From NCBI GenBank assembly GCA_034766995.1, contig CM068314.1, positions 29,702,208 through 29,766,207 on the forward strand: a stretch of 64,000 bases of DNA, given 5' to 3'. Position numbers and translations under genes: made by a program. The stretch comes from Acanthacorydalis orientalis. Taxonomy: Eukaryota; Arthropoda; Insecta; Megaloptera; Corydalidae. Below the pieces are notes generated by a model. It worked only from the letters and a program-made list of their open reading frames with translations. It was not told the DNA's origin and made no database searches. The number at the start of each line of letters is the position of its first letter. Positions within the stretch are counted from its first letter, which is position 1. Shown here in pieces: positions 1 through 11,322 of the stretch.

Positions 1-552
1 TTTAATTTATCATTTAGAAAATTGAAGTGCTTTAAAGAAGTTTGTTAAAAGTAGAAGTTTGTCGGTTGTAGTCTGTTGTCTGTACTAAAATACATATATT
101 GTACTTGTATATACTGTAAGGTAAATTTAAACGTAAAATTACTTTTTTACTTATTATTTTTTGAAACTTTTTCGTTCTTGAAAATAAAATAATGTAAATA
201 AGGTCATTTGTCATTTGATATTACGACAAGTTAACCTATCAAGCTATATAATAACTTTAATGAAAAGATTAAAATTTTTCCTTAGTATTATTATTTTTTT
301 AGTACCATATCTTTAAATTGAATATATACACGATGTTATAATTAATATTCAATATTGTAAATAAGAGTTTGGATGAAAGTGTAATTAAAATGGAATTGTT
401 TCTATTTTATTTGTCGAATTTTCTTAATAAGAAAATAACAGTGCACATGACTATTTTAGTCACAAGTATTGATTCTTATTAACTGTGTATTAAATTTAGA
501 ATTTACAAATATTATTATCGTGAGCCTTGTCGATTTTAATGAAAAATGTTCT

Positions 553-554
<2 letters not shown>

Positions 555-614
<60 letters not shown>
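555..614. repeat. (TA)n microsatellite, 60 bp
   Basis: Perfect TA dinucleotide run; first of three arrays within 400 bp. Confidence 0.97.
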
Positions 615-617
<3 letters not shown>

Positions 618-709
618 ACATTACGTGAAAACTCAAACACAACACGTAATTAAAAGTTTGACATGACCCACGTCCTAGAAACCCTTCGTTTACTGGCGTT
701 CGTGTATGG

Positions 710-710
<1 letters not shown>

Positions 711-759
<49 letters not shown>
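711..759. repeat. (TA)n microsatellite, 49 bp
   Basis: Perfect TA run that ends at a TATG step. Confidence 0.97.
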
Positions 760-764
<5 letters not shown>

Positions 765-875
765 ATAGTATTATATTACAACAGTGGTTATTTCCTTTTA
801 CGGCAACCCAACATAGGATCAAGAATAGAATATCGTTATTTGTTTGTCCCCATGTCATTCTTTTCGTTCGTATAA

Positions 876-878
<3 letters not shown>

Positions 879-923
<45 letters not shown>
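879..923. repeat. (TA)n microsatellite, 45 bp
   Basis: Perfect TA run, followed 25 bp later by a short ATGT tetranucleotide stretch. Confidence 0.96.
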
Positions 924-925
<2 letters not shown>

Positions 926-1406
926 GCACGGTATACATATGTATGTATGTATATTTGTGCATTTTGATTTTTCTTGAGGTTCGCTTTAAATGTAAAAAAA
1001 TCATTTGATCTTGAATTACGGAAGTGGAATAAGCGAATTTCATCATTCGTAAAATTGAAATTTCTTAAATATGTTTCAAAGTCTCCACCTTTATAGTTTA
1101 TTGTTTCAAATAGAACGTTAAAATTTAATTTGATTTCATTTGAAAGTAGCAATAATGGAAGGAATTTATCCTTTAATACTTTCATATGTTATGCGTATGT
1201 TTAGTAAGTTGTTCAATTGTAAAACAGTAATTGAACTATAAAGAAATAATATCAATGGAAATACCTTAGTATCGCGTTCTTAAGCATTAACGATTATATG
1301 TATACACATACACACACACAGATATATATATATATATATGTATGTACATTAAAAAAATAACTTGTGTATTGTACTATTATTTTCAGTATAAATAGAACGG
1401 ATAATG

Positions 1407-1840
1407 TACTTCTTCATCTTCGATGGCGCTACAGCCCAAATAGAGTTTTGACCTCCTCAATTTTCTACCTCCAGAAATCCCTCTCCCTGGAGATCCTTTT
1501 TCAGTTCCTTACTCTCAATAATTCTACTGTATCTTCTACATTGTCTATAAATCTAAATACCGTATTAGTGGTTGTTTTTCGTTACATACATCCAGTGTCC
1601 GAGGCTTAATCTTGAGGTTTCGTAACGTATGTTGTTTTATGAAGTGGGTTTATTAGCTTCAAACCCAATTCCTTTTCGGAGTACCATTCTCCCGTTATCG
1701 CTAACCGTGACCACTCACTCCATCGGGGTTACCCGATATTGAGTGAGGTTACTCAGGTTGCCAGGGTTAACCGCTTGGAGGTGAGAGTCGGAATTGAGTA
1801 AGGGAGGCTATACGACGCTAACTGCAATCCGCATCGTTTA
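1407..1840 (-). mobile_element. Probable non-LTR retrotransposon 3' end fragment
   Basis: This patch is clearly richer in GC than its surroundings. Read on the minus strand it ends in GGGCTGTAGCGCCATCGAAG followed by a short GAAGATGAAG-type tail at about 1407-1415. A 'GGGCTGT-GCGCCAT' terminus followed by an ATG/GAT-type tail is how many insect LINE 3' ends finish, so I read it as the 3' portion of a 5'-truncated LINE. No reading frame remains: the longest frame (1364-1609, plus strand) has no recognisable domain. The outer limit near 1840 is set only by where base composition returns to background. It could instead be an unrelated old repeat. Confidence 0.45.
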
Positions 1841-2478
1841 GTACGTATGCACTACTCCATTTTGTAATATACTCTATAATAAAAAAATATGATCATAGCT
1901 TCAAAGAGTATACATGAATGGATGAATTCTATTGAAGACAAGACTCCAAATTCTGGACGTATATGTTTGATGATTCTAAAATGAATTTTAATTTTATATT
2001 AGAGGTCTTACATATCATGTGAATTGGCAACGTGAACACGTTTTTTTTTCATACCTCACTGAAAAATCAGAAGTCACGAGGCTTAGCGAACATGTTAATT
2101 TTTTTCAAATCTTTCTTCTATCAATCCAAACTGCTAATTAAGGTAGGCATGGTTATTTAACGAAAAGGAAGTTGAAGTATTATCCAATTTTCAGTTGGGC
2201 GACGAGGTGAGGTGATTTTCTAGTGCCAATACATTCTTTCAATTGTAATTGTCAGAAACTCAGTCGATTTAGATAAATTGGTAAAGTAATAAATGGCCAG
2301 TATAGAGGATTGGTCGTAGTTAAAATGTTTCTCGATGTTGCCTGTGAAGTTACGTAGCTGACTGGACGATATCGCCTTTGCAGAAACCTTTTTCTTTTCT
2401 CCAAAATCAGTCACGTTGCCATTTCACTTGACTGCAAAGAAAAATAGTATTACAATTATTAAAATGTTTATTGATTAA

Positions 2479-2482
<4 letters not shown>

Positions 2483-2553
<71 letters not shown>
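2483..2553. repeat. (TA)n microsatellite, 71 bp
   Basis: One of the longest uninterrupted TA runs in the window. Confidence 0.97.
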
Positions 2554-2556
<3 letters not shown>

Positions 2557-2632
2557 AAGCATAAAAATAAAATGTAGTTAAATAATTTGCATATGAATGA
2601 GTGATCAGGATATTAAGGTGTTATATATATGC

Positions 2633-2760
2633 AAGGAATTTTAATTAAATCTGGAATTATATTTCATTTTTCACAATGTAGAAAACTATTGATATTTTAC
2701 AAATGCGTATTATTTGTTATTTTATGGCTTAAAAATTCAATAATACTATAATTGAATTTC
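2633..2760 (+). repeat. Dispersed repeat, copy 1 of 2
   Basis: This segment aligns by eye to 5580-5700 in the same orientation, sharing runs such as GAATTTTAATTAAATCTG and CTTAAAAATTCAATAAT with scattered substitutions and small gaps. Flanking sequence does not match, so this is a dispersed repeat rather than local slippage. No terminal repeats or coding remain, so its class is unknown. Confidence 0.7.
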
Positions 2761-4446
2761 TAATAATATCTGATAATCTTGTTTGAATTAGTTTATTCTT
2801 TAAACTGGGTGTTTATGCTATTTGGTTGTGATAGTTTCATTAATATTTTGTTTTATGTAAAATTGTCAATTATAATAAATATTTGTCATGAAAACTTTTG
2901 ATTTAGTGTATAAAAAAGATTTCATAATATACAAATATGTAAATTGTCTGAAATTTATTAAATTACACCATTCAATAAAATAAAGTTATAATATTACTAA
3001 AAATAATTTTAAAGTTTTAATAAAATTGTTTTTAAAATCATACAGTACTTTGAAAAACCATTTGTTTAAAGAATGAAAGTAATAAACCGATTATTTAATA
3101 GTACCATGATTTTTATATTGAATTAAATCTGTTATACTTGAACTATTATTAATTACAAAACTATATTTCAATGAAGTAAAACATGAAAATTAAATAAAAA
3201 AGGCAACAAAGTTTGTAAATATACTCTTTTATCCATATTGTTTCATACTAATTTATATTATTTTTATATAAAATATTCCTATACATTAAAAAATATAACA
3301 TTTGAAAATAATAACATATCAAGTATTATCTCAAGGAATTAGAAAATATAATCAAGCTAATTATAAAAAATGTCCATTATCTGCGTACTAAATTTGTAAT
3401 TAGTATTTCAATAATACTTGTTAATAAATATATGAATATTTTGGTACATAAAAAGCTATTACCATGCAAATCCAAGTTCAAAAAAATATTGTAGTATCCA
3501 CATTGATCTTCTTTTGATGTATTCACTACATCTATACCTTTTCTGTTATTTTTAAACTTCAATATAAAAGAAAATTAATATAAATACACTGTATTGTTCT
3601 CGATAATAACCTTTGTAATAGGATAATTGCCAATTTCATTCCTTTGTCTGGAAATGCTTAAAGACTCAAAAGAGATCATAAAGGATTTTTTATGCAAATG
3701 AGCGGATAAATTAGAATAAAAAATGATATAATGTATTCATAATACGGAACGCTTTTCCAATACGAAATCGTAAAGAATATATTCATTTGTTGTTATATGA
3801 AAGTTCAGTTGATTTCAAATGGATGTATACTTTTTAGTCTGTATATGATGTTAAAATTATATTTGAATTTTACAAGATAATATATATATATACACATACA
3901 TACATATGCTAATAATATTATAATTAAAATCTTTCTTTGCATTTATAAATAATAAAAAGCTTCTTTTCACTCTTACACGCTATCGTATGGAAACTCCGTG
4001 TTATTTTTAATTCTAGTTATATTAGTAAGCCGCATAATAAATGCTATTATGAGTCAGTTAACTTGTAGTGCATACAATGTAATTATGAAATTTTAATAAA
4101 TGTTCTATTCTAGTGTAAAAATACTATACACTACTTACTGTCTACCGCAAAGTATCAAGCTTATATCTCGTGTCGAGTAGATCATAAGACCATGTTCCTA
4201 TAAATTAACGTTACTGATTGAAATTCAGCCGGATCAATAGTGATTCTGTTTCATTAAACTGAAAATTAGTTACACCTTTCACTGTTACAACGTTTAATTG
4301 TCCATTTATTGTTATTCAAACACCGTTACTATTCATTGAAATTGATTTTAAATTGTCCATAAATTCAGTTTTATCTGAATGAAATATTTTATATCAGTTG
4401 TGATTTTCGAACAAAGAGATGAATATTATAATAAATTATAAAACTA

Positions 4447-5020
4447 TTAGTTTGGTAGGAAAATAATTACAGTTTTTTTTTTTAATTTTAAACTTATTTT
4501 TTTTCAATGAAAGTGTCATTTCGTCGTGTTCATGTTAATATCCATTTTAAAGTGCATTTTTCGATCTGTATTTCGGTAACATCTACTTTGATTTTATTAC
4601 TAATTTTGTTTCAAATTGGGCTATAGAATTAAAGATGGAAAATAAACAAATAAGAGCAATTTTTCTGTTTGAGTTCAAAACGTGTGGTAAAGCAACAGAA
4701 ACTGCTCTTAAACTAAACGATGCTTTTTGTGTGGGTACTGTTACGGAACGTACGGTGCAATGGTGGTTCCAAAAATTTTGTGCCGGAGACGAGTGTCTTG
4801 AAGATGAAGTAGGTTGCGGGCGTCTTTTTTAATTCATAACGACCAATTGAAGGCGTTAGTTGAATCAGAACCACCCACAATGATTCGAGAGTCTGCACAA
4901 AAGTTAGGCGTTAGTCATCCAACAGTTCTGGACCACTTAAAACAACTAGAAAAATCAAAAAAGCTATAAATGTATATGAATTTGAAAGTCATAACCGCAA
5001 TTATTTTTCTACCAACCAAA
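4447..5020 (+). mobile_element. Internally deleted mariner (cecropia-like), copy 1
   Basis: A 574-bp element with near-complete inverted termini: the left end starts TTAGTTTGGTAGGAAAATAA, and the right end read in reverse starts TTTGGTTGGTAGAAAAATAA, with a TA on each side (4445-4446 and 5021-5022). The termini resemble the TTAGGTTGGTGCAAAAGTAA type known from the cecropia subfamily (human Hsmar1 is the best-known member). Inside is only the N-terminal part of a mariner transposase; the catalytic core is missing. A second element at 9597-10172 has the same structure and the same deletion junction, so this is a copy of an already deleted, non-autonomous form. The catalytic DD34D residues are absent, so it cannot mobilise itself. 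Confidence 0.88.
4635..4968 (+). pseudogene. Mariner transposase N-terminal remnant
   Basis: Frame 4635-4832 begins MENKQIRAIFLFEFKTCGKA and continues through ERTVQWWFQKF, the first helix-turn-helix (paired-like) DNA-binding domain of mariner transposases. One frameshift near 4825-4830 moves the frame; it then reads NDQLKALVESEPPTMIRES and KLGVSHPTVLDHLKQLEK, the second helix-turn-helix, and stops at KKL at 4966-4968. A family member is about 340 codons, so roughly the first 110 are left and the DD34D catalytic domain is gone. The first Met matches the usual mariner start. If translated before the frameshift it would give only a partial DNA-binding domain. Confidence 0.88.
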
Positions 5021-5579
5021 TATTTTAACAGAGACAGCTATTTATGGATACTTATTATTAAATACTTTTTTATATGAAAGTAAAGAAAACTTATTAGTTT
5101 AATTGTAATGTTTATATACAAATGTAATATAAAACTCGAAGGTTACAAAAACATTTGTTTCATATTATACTTGAAGTCTTATTTTTTACTTATGAGCTCT
5201 AATATCTTTTTTATCTTATACGCGTTTATGGTCTTCTTATATTTAATTTACAACCGGAAAGATTAAATTCCGCTATACATTTGTTTGATCGTGTCGAAAA
5301 AGTATAGTCTCAATTTTTTTTTGTTTTCATCTAAGTATAGCTATAAGAAATATAACAATCTTTCAACATCTGGTCCGAAGAGATCTTATAAAAATGTGTT
5401 CTTAGATACATTAATTATTTAATTCGTTCCCAAGCCTTCAATGTTTCAAATAAGTGGTATTTTTTGTCAACCACTCGTTTTATATGTTTCGTTTGGTAAT
5501 AATAATTAACATTTGGCGTAGTAAATAAAGTCTAACCTATTTTATAATATATAGCATACTTTGAAGTGTCATGTTTATG

Positions 5580-5700
5580 GTAAGAATTTTAATTAAATCT
5601 GTAATTGTATTTTATTTTTCACAAAATAGAAAAATATTAATGTTTTACAAATGCTTTATTTGTTATTTTATGTCTTAAAAATTCAATAATATTATGTTAT
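5580..5700 (+). repeat. Dispersed repeat, copy 2 of 2
   Basis: Partner of 2633-2760, same orientation, about 2.9 kb downstream. The match begins at GAATTTTAATTAAATCTG and ends after CTTAAAAATTCAATAAT; similarity stops abruptly on both sides. Confidence 0.7.
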
Positions 5701-5866
5701 ATATTATAATGTTATATTATTAATATTCTGTAGAGAAAATTAAGTAAATTTTTAGACTGAAAGTATTTGAATTTATTCATTTAGGGTCCATTCTCTAATT
5801 TTAATTTATCGTTATTTCGCCTATACAATTTATAAAAAATGTAGTTGTTATTCTTTTTTAAAACTC

Positions 5867-5868
<2 letters not shown>

Positions 5869-5922
<54 letters not shown>
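5869..5922. repeat. Compound (AT)n(AG)n microsatellite
   Basis: About 37 bp of AT followed directly by about 18 bp of AG. Confidence 0.96.
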
Positions 5923-5923
<1 letters not shown>

Positions 5924-6358
5924 TTAAAATGAACAAATATCTTACATTTTATCTCAGATTTTGTAAACAATTTTTTTTAAAAAAATCCTTGAATACTAGT
6001 TATTTAAAATTCAGATAAACTGTGTCCTTCAAATACAAATGTTATTTCTAAGATTATTGATGTTTTTGTGGTCATTAAAACATTATTAAATAAGAATTGA
6101 AATGTTAAAAGGTATGTACATTATTTAAAAAAAATGACTATTTGAGTATAGTCTTTCAGCTAATATATGATTTTTTTTTATTTTAACATGATATAAAAAG
6201 ATAAATTTTATTATTTTATACAACTAAATAATTTTTTAAACCACAAATATACGCGATAATAATTCTCTCAAAATAAAATATCTTCAAAATTTTGTAATAT
6301 TACAGAATACATTTCACTTTTAAGCTATCTGATATTTTTGAAATATCTCATTCACGTA

Positions 6359-6392
<34 letters not shown>

Positions 6393-8519
6393 TCTATGTA
6401 TGTGTGTATGTATTGTTTATATTTATCTGTATGCATGTATATATATGAACATTTATGTATATATGTATTTATGTTTTCACGACGATGAAAACAGTATTGG
6501 AAAGAACACATTTTCTGGAGCGGAAATCGAAACGTATAAATACATTTCCTCTAGGCCCCTCCATCGCTGCCAAATACAGGCAATGTGTTACTGAAATTGG
6601 AAAATAGATACTTGCTGAAAGTATCCAGTATTTGTTGATGTGTTTTAACATCTACCATATGTTCTGTACAATATTGTATTGTAGTCGATGTGTAGATTGT
6701 TATGTTATTATTATTTTTATTATAGAATAAATAATTCGGGCGATAAAAATTGTACGTGTTGCACGTTTTTTTATTTCGTAATGCATATTAAAAGAAATAT
6801 TCCGTCATATTTCAATAAATACATTTTAATGTTAATTCTATTATTTCGAAAATATTGTATACGTATTTAAATATAGATTGATCTTCAGATTTGAGACAAA
6901 TAAGAAAAGAATCAACAAAAACAAGAATTGCATTCGTTTTTATTATAGAACGGAAGTAGACGTTAAATTTTTTTCTTGAAAAATATGTAAAGGAAACGGA
7001 AATAAACCAAAATCGTATAAACATATTAAATCGTCTATATATAAAGGAAACATTTTCGGGATAAACATAAATAATAATAAATCAGATTTATTAGAGCCGA
7101 ACAATATTTTCTCGTTTTATATTCGATCTTCATATTTAACTGTTCTGCGTGTTACGTTGACTTTTGAAAACGTTTCACCGTAACAATAAAATCAATCATA
7201 AAACTTACATGCTTGCATTTGAACGATAAATGCAATATTTGTATTAACATAATTGAATCGTACAGTCAGCTTCTGCTCGGTTAATTCGTTTTTCTTACGA
7301 TTTTTTGACTTGTTTATGTATACATTTTTTTAAACTTTTCATGTTATTTATGTATGGTCGGTATATATCAAAATGCTGATGTAACAGTACTAATGTTTAC
7401 ATTAATGTTTCGTATTATCATAACTGTAGAGGGAAATAAGATAAGAATAATAGGAAGTGAAGTATACTTCATAATTGTTAGAATGTGTTTATATGTGTTA
7501 GTTTTTTGCGTGAAAATTATTACATACTTTATTTTTATACTGTCTCTGGAAACAATCTATAGTAGATTAAATAGACTTTAACAGCTCTTAATTTTATATA
7601 TATCTTAAGTTTTATACATCTCGAAGTGTTATTTCTAATTGTATTATGTGATTAGAATTTGAACAATGCTTAAAAAAATTTAAGTAACACTCTTAAGTAT
7701 TGAAATTGTTTAAAAATTTGCATTAATAAGGAAAAATCTTTCGTTTCTTAAAAATCTATTAGAGTAAAAAAAAAACATATTTTTAAAATGAAATTTTGGA
7801 ATATAATTTTTTTGCACAAGGATCAACAGACTAGGCCTTAAGTAGTTATATTTTTAGAAAGTATATTTGATAAAATAAGAGTTTGATATATCGTACGATT
7901 ATTTCCAAAGATATTAAGAGTTAACTAAACTTGATAATCGTTTTGATGTGAATAACATTGACATTTTGTTGTTGATTCTAATAATTGGAAGTTTTCTTTC
8001 ATCTTCTATTGTTTATGTGTCATTTTAGTTCCCGTTTCCGCGTATAAAAATATTAGACATTCTTAGTTGGGAGATTCTTATGTCCATGGCTAAAGGCACA
8101 AATAGTGTTTGATTTTTAATAAAAAATCTGTTTATACCATTTTATTTTCATACAGATGTGTGTTTTATTATGCGCAAATGGTACAGCGGTAACTTCATTC
8201 GCAGAACATTATTTGCATTAAATATTTTAAGAATAGATTCCTTTATATGAAAAGTTTTAGAGTTAATTCTTATTTCATGTTTGGATTAATATACATCGAA
8301 GCTCGTATAAACATTTGGTAAAAATTTTGTTTCATCTTGAATTTAAAAGCTGCGTGAAAATTTCCATTGGGTATGAGATCCTCATATAACTTCACATTTC
8401 GACTTGAAACTATCAGGTGGTACAACATAACCTCTGAAGTAATTTTCATGTTAGTAATTGATGCAGTTAACAGTTTTGCTAGTGAATGACGAACATGCCT
8501 TGAAAATAAAAAGGGTTTT

Positions 8520-8520
<1 letters not shown>

Positions 8521-8588
<68 letters not shown>
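8521..8588. repeat. Compound (CA)n(TA)n microsatellite
   Basis: 23 bp of CA repeat running directly into 45 bp of TA repeat. Confidence 0.97.
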
Positions 8589-8591
<3 letters not shown>

Positions 8592-8853
8592 GCCTATTCA
8601 CTGTCTAAATAGTCTAAATGTGATTTTATTTGTGCAGTTTCTCTTCATTTATAATGCGTTTTTTTTCTTTGTAAATAGAATGAGAGATTCGATTCAATAT
8701 TTCAACTCCATGTATCACTCCGTTCGTATAAACCAAATTAATGCTACATTTATCCATTTTTGTATACATTAATTCTGTACTTTAAAATTGCATTTCGTTA
8801 GCCACACGATTTGCACATTAACTAGTATGTTTCTAATCAATATGTTACATGTA

Positions 8854-8910
<57 letters not shown>

Positions 8911-9596
8911 TGTATGTGTTATTAAGTTAGGACATTTAATTATTTATACAATTTACGTATATATTAGACAATTAAATGTATGCTAAAAAATAAAAGCAAA
9001 TTTTCAAAAAATACACCTTTATCAATGAGAGTATACGATAAATACAGTTTAATGTTCATGCTAAACATAAATTAATTCGGATAGATTAACAAGTTAACGC
9101 ACTTCCTTAGAATCCATCCACACATTGAGTTGTTAATCAGTGATCAGTTTAGTCGACCTATTTGCGTTCATAACATTGTAATGATTATAATATTTCAATG
9201 TAGGTCAATGTCTGTATAAGTGGTATTTTTACGGTATGTTATTCATTGACTGATAAGAGCCATATATGTTCACAATCTTTTTTTTTTGAATTGTTTATTT
9301 AACAAATTGAGTTTTTAGTGATTTTCAATGCCTTTAATAAAGTAGATAACTTTAATTATATATGTAGTATTTTAGATATATTTACATTTTTGCCGTTGTA
9401 GTTATATGTATTTAGGTATATATTTATGTACTTTATCTTTTTTAAAATATGATGTCTCTATGCAAGAACACCTATTTCTCTGTTTGAAAATGCGATCTGA
9501 AGAATCGGTGAAAATTATTTCTGACTGCGACTCTGACTTGGGTTCTGGATTCTGACTGTAATATTATACTAAGTACATGCCGTATATACTTGAATA

Positions 9597-10172
9597 TTAT
9601 GTTGACAGAAAAATAATCGTGGTTTATGACCTTCAAATTCATATACATTTTTCTCTTTTTTGATTTTCCTAGCTATCTTCAGTGATCCAGAACTGTTGCA
9701 TGATTAACATGTAACTTTTGTGCAAGCTCTTGACTTGTTGTGCGTGATCTGATCCAACTAACGCCTTCATTTGGTCGTTATGAACTAAAGAAGGATGCCC
9801 GTGACCTTCTACATCTTCAAGTTTTTCGTCCCCAGCACTAGATTTTTGAAACCACCATTGGCACCGTACGTTTCTTAACAGTACCTACACCAAAACATCG
9901 TTTAGTTTAAGAGCAGTTTCAGCTGCTTTTCCACCCTTTTTGAACTCATACAAAAAATTCTGTTATTTGCTCCTTTTCTATCTTTAATTCTATAGCCCAT
10001 TTGACGCAAAAATTAATAATAAAACCAAAGTCGATGTTACCGAAATGTAGACCGAAAAATGCATTTTGAAATGATATTAATATGAACACGACGAAATGGG
10101 ATTTCCATTTTTTAAAAAAATAAGGTTAGAATTCCGGAAACAAAAACCGCAATTATTTTCCTACCAACCTAA
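9597..10172 (-). mobile_element. Internally deleted mariner (cecropia-like), copy 2
   Basis: A 576-bp minus-strand element with TA on both sides (9595-9596 and 10173-10174). Its 5' terminus (right side, read in reverse) starts TTAGGTTGGTAGGAAAATAA; its 3' end has decayed to TTATGTTGACAGAAAAATAA. From the end of the second helix-turn-helix to the 3' terminus it matches copy 1 position by position: both read AAATGTATATGAATTTGAA and then run into the 3' terminal repeat. Length and deletion junction therefore agree with the element at 4447-5020. Its better preserved 5' terminus helps reconstruct the family's end sequence. Confidence 0.86.
9660..9981 (-). pseudogene. Mariner transposase N-terminal remnant, copy 2
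   Basis: Minus-strand homologue of the remnant at 4635-4968, but more damaged. The start codon has become ATA (9979-9981). Single-base insertions and deletions break the frame several times, although pieces of the DNA-binding domain such as GGKAAETALKLND and SSLVHNDQMKALVGS can still be read in shifting frames. No open frame survives, so it cannot encode a useful protein. The catalytic region is missing, as in copy 1. Confidence 0.83.
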
Positions 10173-10917
10173 TAGTTTACGTATAGTATTGATGTAAGGA
10201 ATAAGTAAGTACTTTCTGTAGATTTAGTTTTTAGTTCATAAATTTCATCGTTTCACAAACGTGTTTGTTATTTTTGTTGATAAGCACGTAAATATTCCGT
10301 AGTAGTTAAAAGTTTTATCATAAGTGTAAATACAGTTCAATGCATCATAAAACGCCATATTGAATAAAACAAAAAAAATACTCGTATAGAATAAAATAAC
10401 GGAAAAAAATATTACATGGATGAATTTAAATCCACATGTATGGTCGGTGTTCGGACATAAGTCATTATATTCGAAATGTTCATTTGGGGTTATACATACC
10501 ACTATAAGAAAAGTACCATATAATCTGTTAGAATTCACAAAGTTCTATCTATATCATATTATTGTGTTTTAATGACCATCAATTTTTACTAATCTGTGTC
10601 TACATATTATATGTAGGCAAAAGTCACATTTTGTGTAAAATCATATTTTCAAATTGACGACTTGCTTGTATATCGAAGATATATTGAATATATTATGTAT
10701 CAAATGTAAAGATAAAAATAGACACAACGATTTTCATTTAAATTAAATTCTTACAAAAAAATAATTAAGTTTTATGTTAAAAAAAACTTTCTGTATAGTC
10801 ATAAATAAAAAGTTTTCTATTTTTTTTTTGAGATTCGACAGTCATAAATAAATTGATTAAGAAGCGTATCAGATAATGGATATAGCATAAAGAATTCTCG
10901 AAATAAAAGTGTTTTAT

Positions 10918-10920
<3 letters not shown>

Positions 10921-10972
<52 letters not shown>
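10921..10972. repeat. (AT)n microsatellite, 52 bp
   Basis: Perfect dinucleotide run ending at ATTATAAT. Confidence 0.97.
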
Positions 10973-10978
<6 letters not shown>

Positions 10979-11200
10979 ACAGATGAATAAATTGATTTAT
11001 GAAATTGAGACCTCAAACGAAAGAAAGAAAGTTATGATATTCGACAACGAGATCGGAGAATGATATTATATGAGCATGAATTATGATATTATAAAAGTAG
11101 GTAGAGAAAATTGGATGAGTTGTAAAAATCACGTTTAATTGAGAGAAATTGGAGAGACGCAAATTTGGTCGGAGGAAAGTTGATATTGATTGTGCTCTCA

Positions 11201-11274
11201 CTCTCTTTTTCTCTCTCTCTCTCACACACTATATATATATATATATAGATAGATAGATAGATAGACAGATAGAC

Positions 11275-11322
<48 letters not shown>
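11201..11322. repeat. Compound CT/CA/AT/(GATA)n microsatellite
   Basis: A CT-rich run (about 11201-11222) passes into a few CA and AT units and then about 75 bp of GATA/TAGA tetranucleotide with a few GACA variants (11247-11322). It is the only long tetranucleotide array in the window. Confidence 0.96.

Larger units (their letters stand above)
1..1406. other. Non-coding block with four (TA)n arrays
   Basis: No gene is supported here. The block is AT-rich unique sequence broken by (TA)n runs at about 555-614, 711-759 and 879-923 and a short mixed CA/TA run at 1300-1340. Open frames crossing the arrays encode only Tyr-Ile repeats. A TATAAATAG string lies at about 1387-1395, just before the LINE-like fragment; I see nothing that shows it is used as a promoter. 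Confidence 0.7.
1841..4446. other. Non-coding AT-rich block
   Basis: No gene seen. It holds one long (TA)n array (2483-2553), one copy of a ~125-bp dispersed repeat (2633-2760, second copy at 5580-5700) and a perfect octamer-type POU site ATGCAAAT at 3692-3699. A 64-codon minus-strand frame at 2220-2414 has no recognisable motif and no supporting signals. Confidence 0.65.
5021..9596. other. Non-coding AT-rich block between the two mariners
   Basis: No host gene supported. It contains the second copy of the dispersed repeat (5580-5700), a compound (AT)n(AG)n array at 5869-5922, (TA)n arrays at 6362-6389, 8544-8588 (joined to a CA run) and 8862-8904, and otherwise unique AT-rich DNA. Short frames (for example 7354-7581 plus and 6812-7024 minus) show no domain or coding signal. 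Confidence 0.65.

Noticed and set aside
496..1185. 229-codon minus-strand frame, the longest in the window
   Set aside because: It crosses three (TA)n arrays and is largely Tyr-Ile repeat; no domain in the rest. The same applies to most long frames, for example 16532-16876, 45533-45970 and 25413-25706.
2220..2445. 64-codon minus-strand frame preceded by a good acceptor-like TTTTTCTTTGCAG
   Set aside because: The frame is closed by stops between the acceptor and its first Met, so it cannot be a coding continuation; no motif recognised.
11247..11322. Tetranucleotide array considered as a CRISPR-like or satellite array
   Set aside because: Continuous GATA repeat without spacers; a simple microsatellite in a eukaryotic genome.
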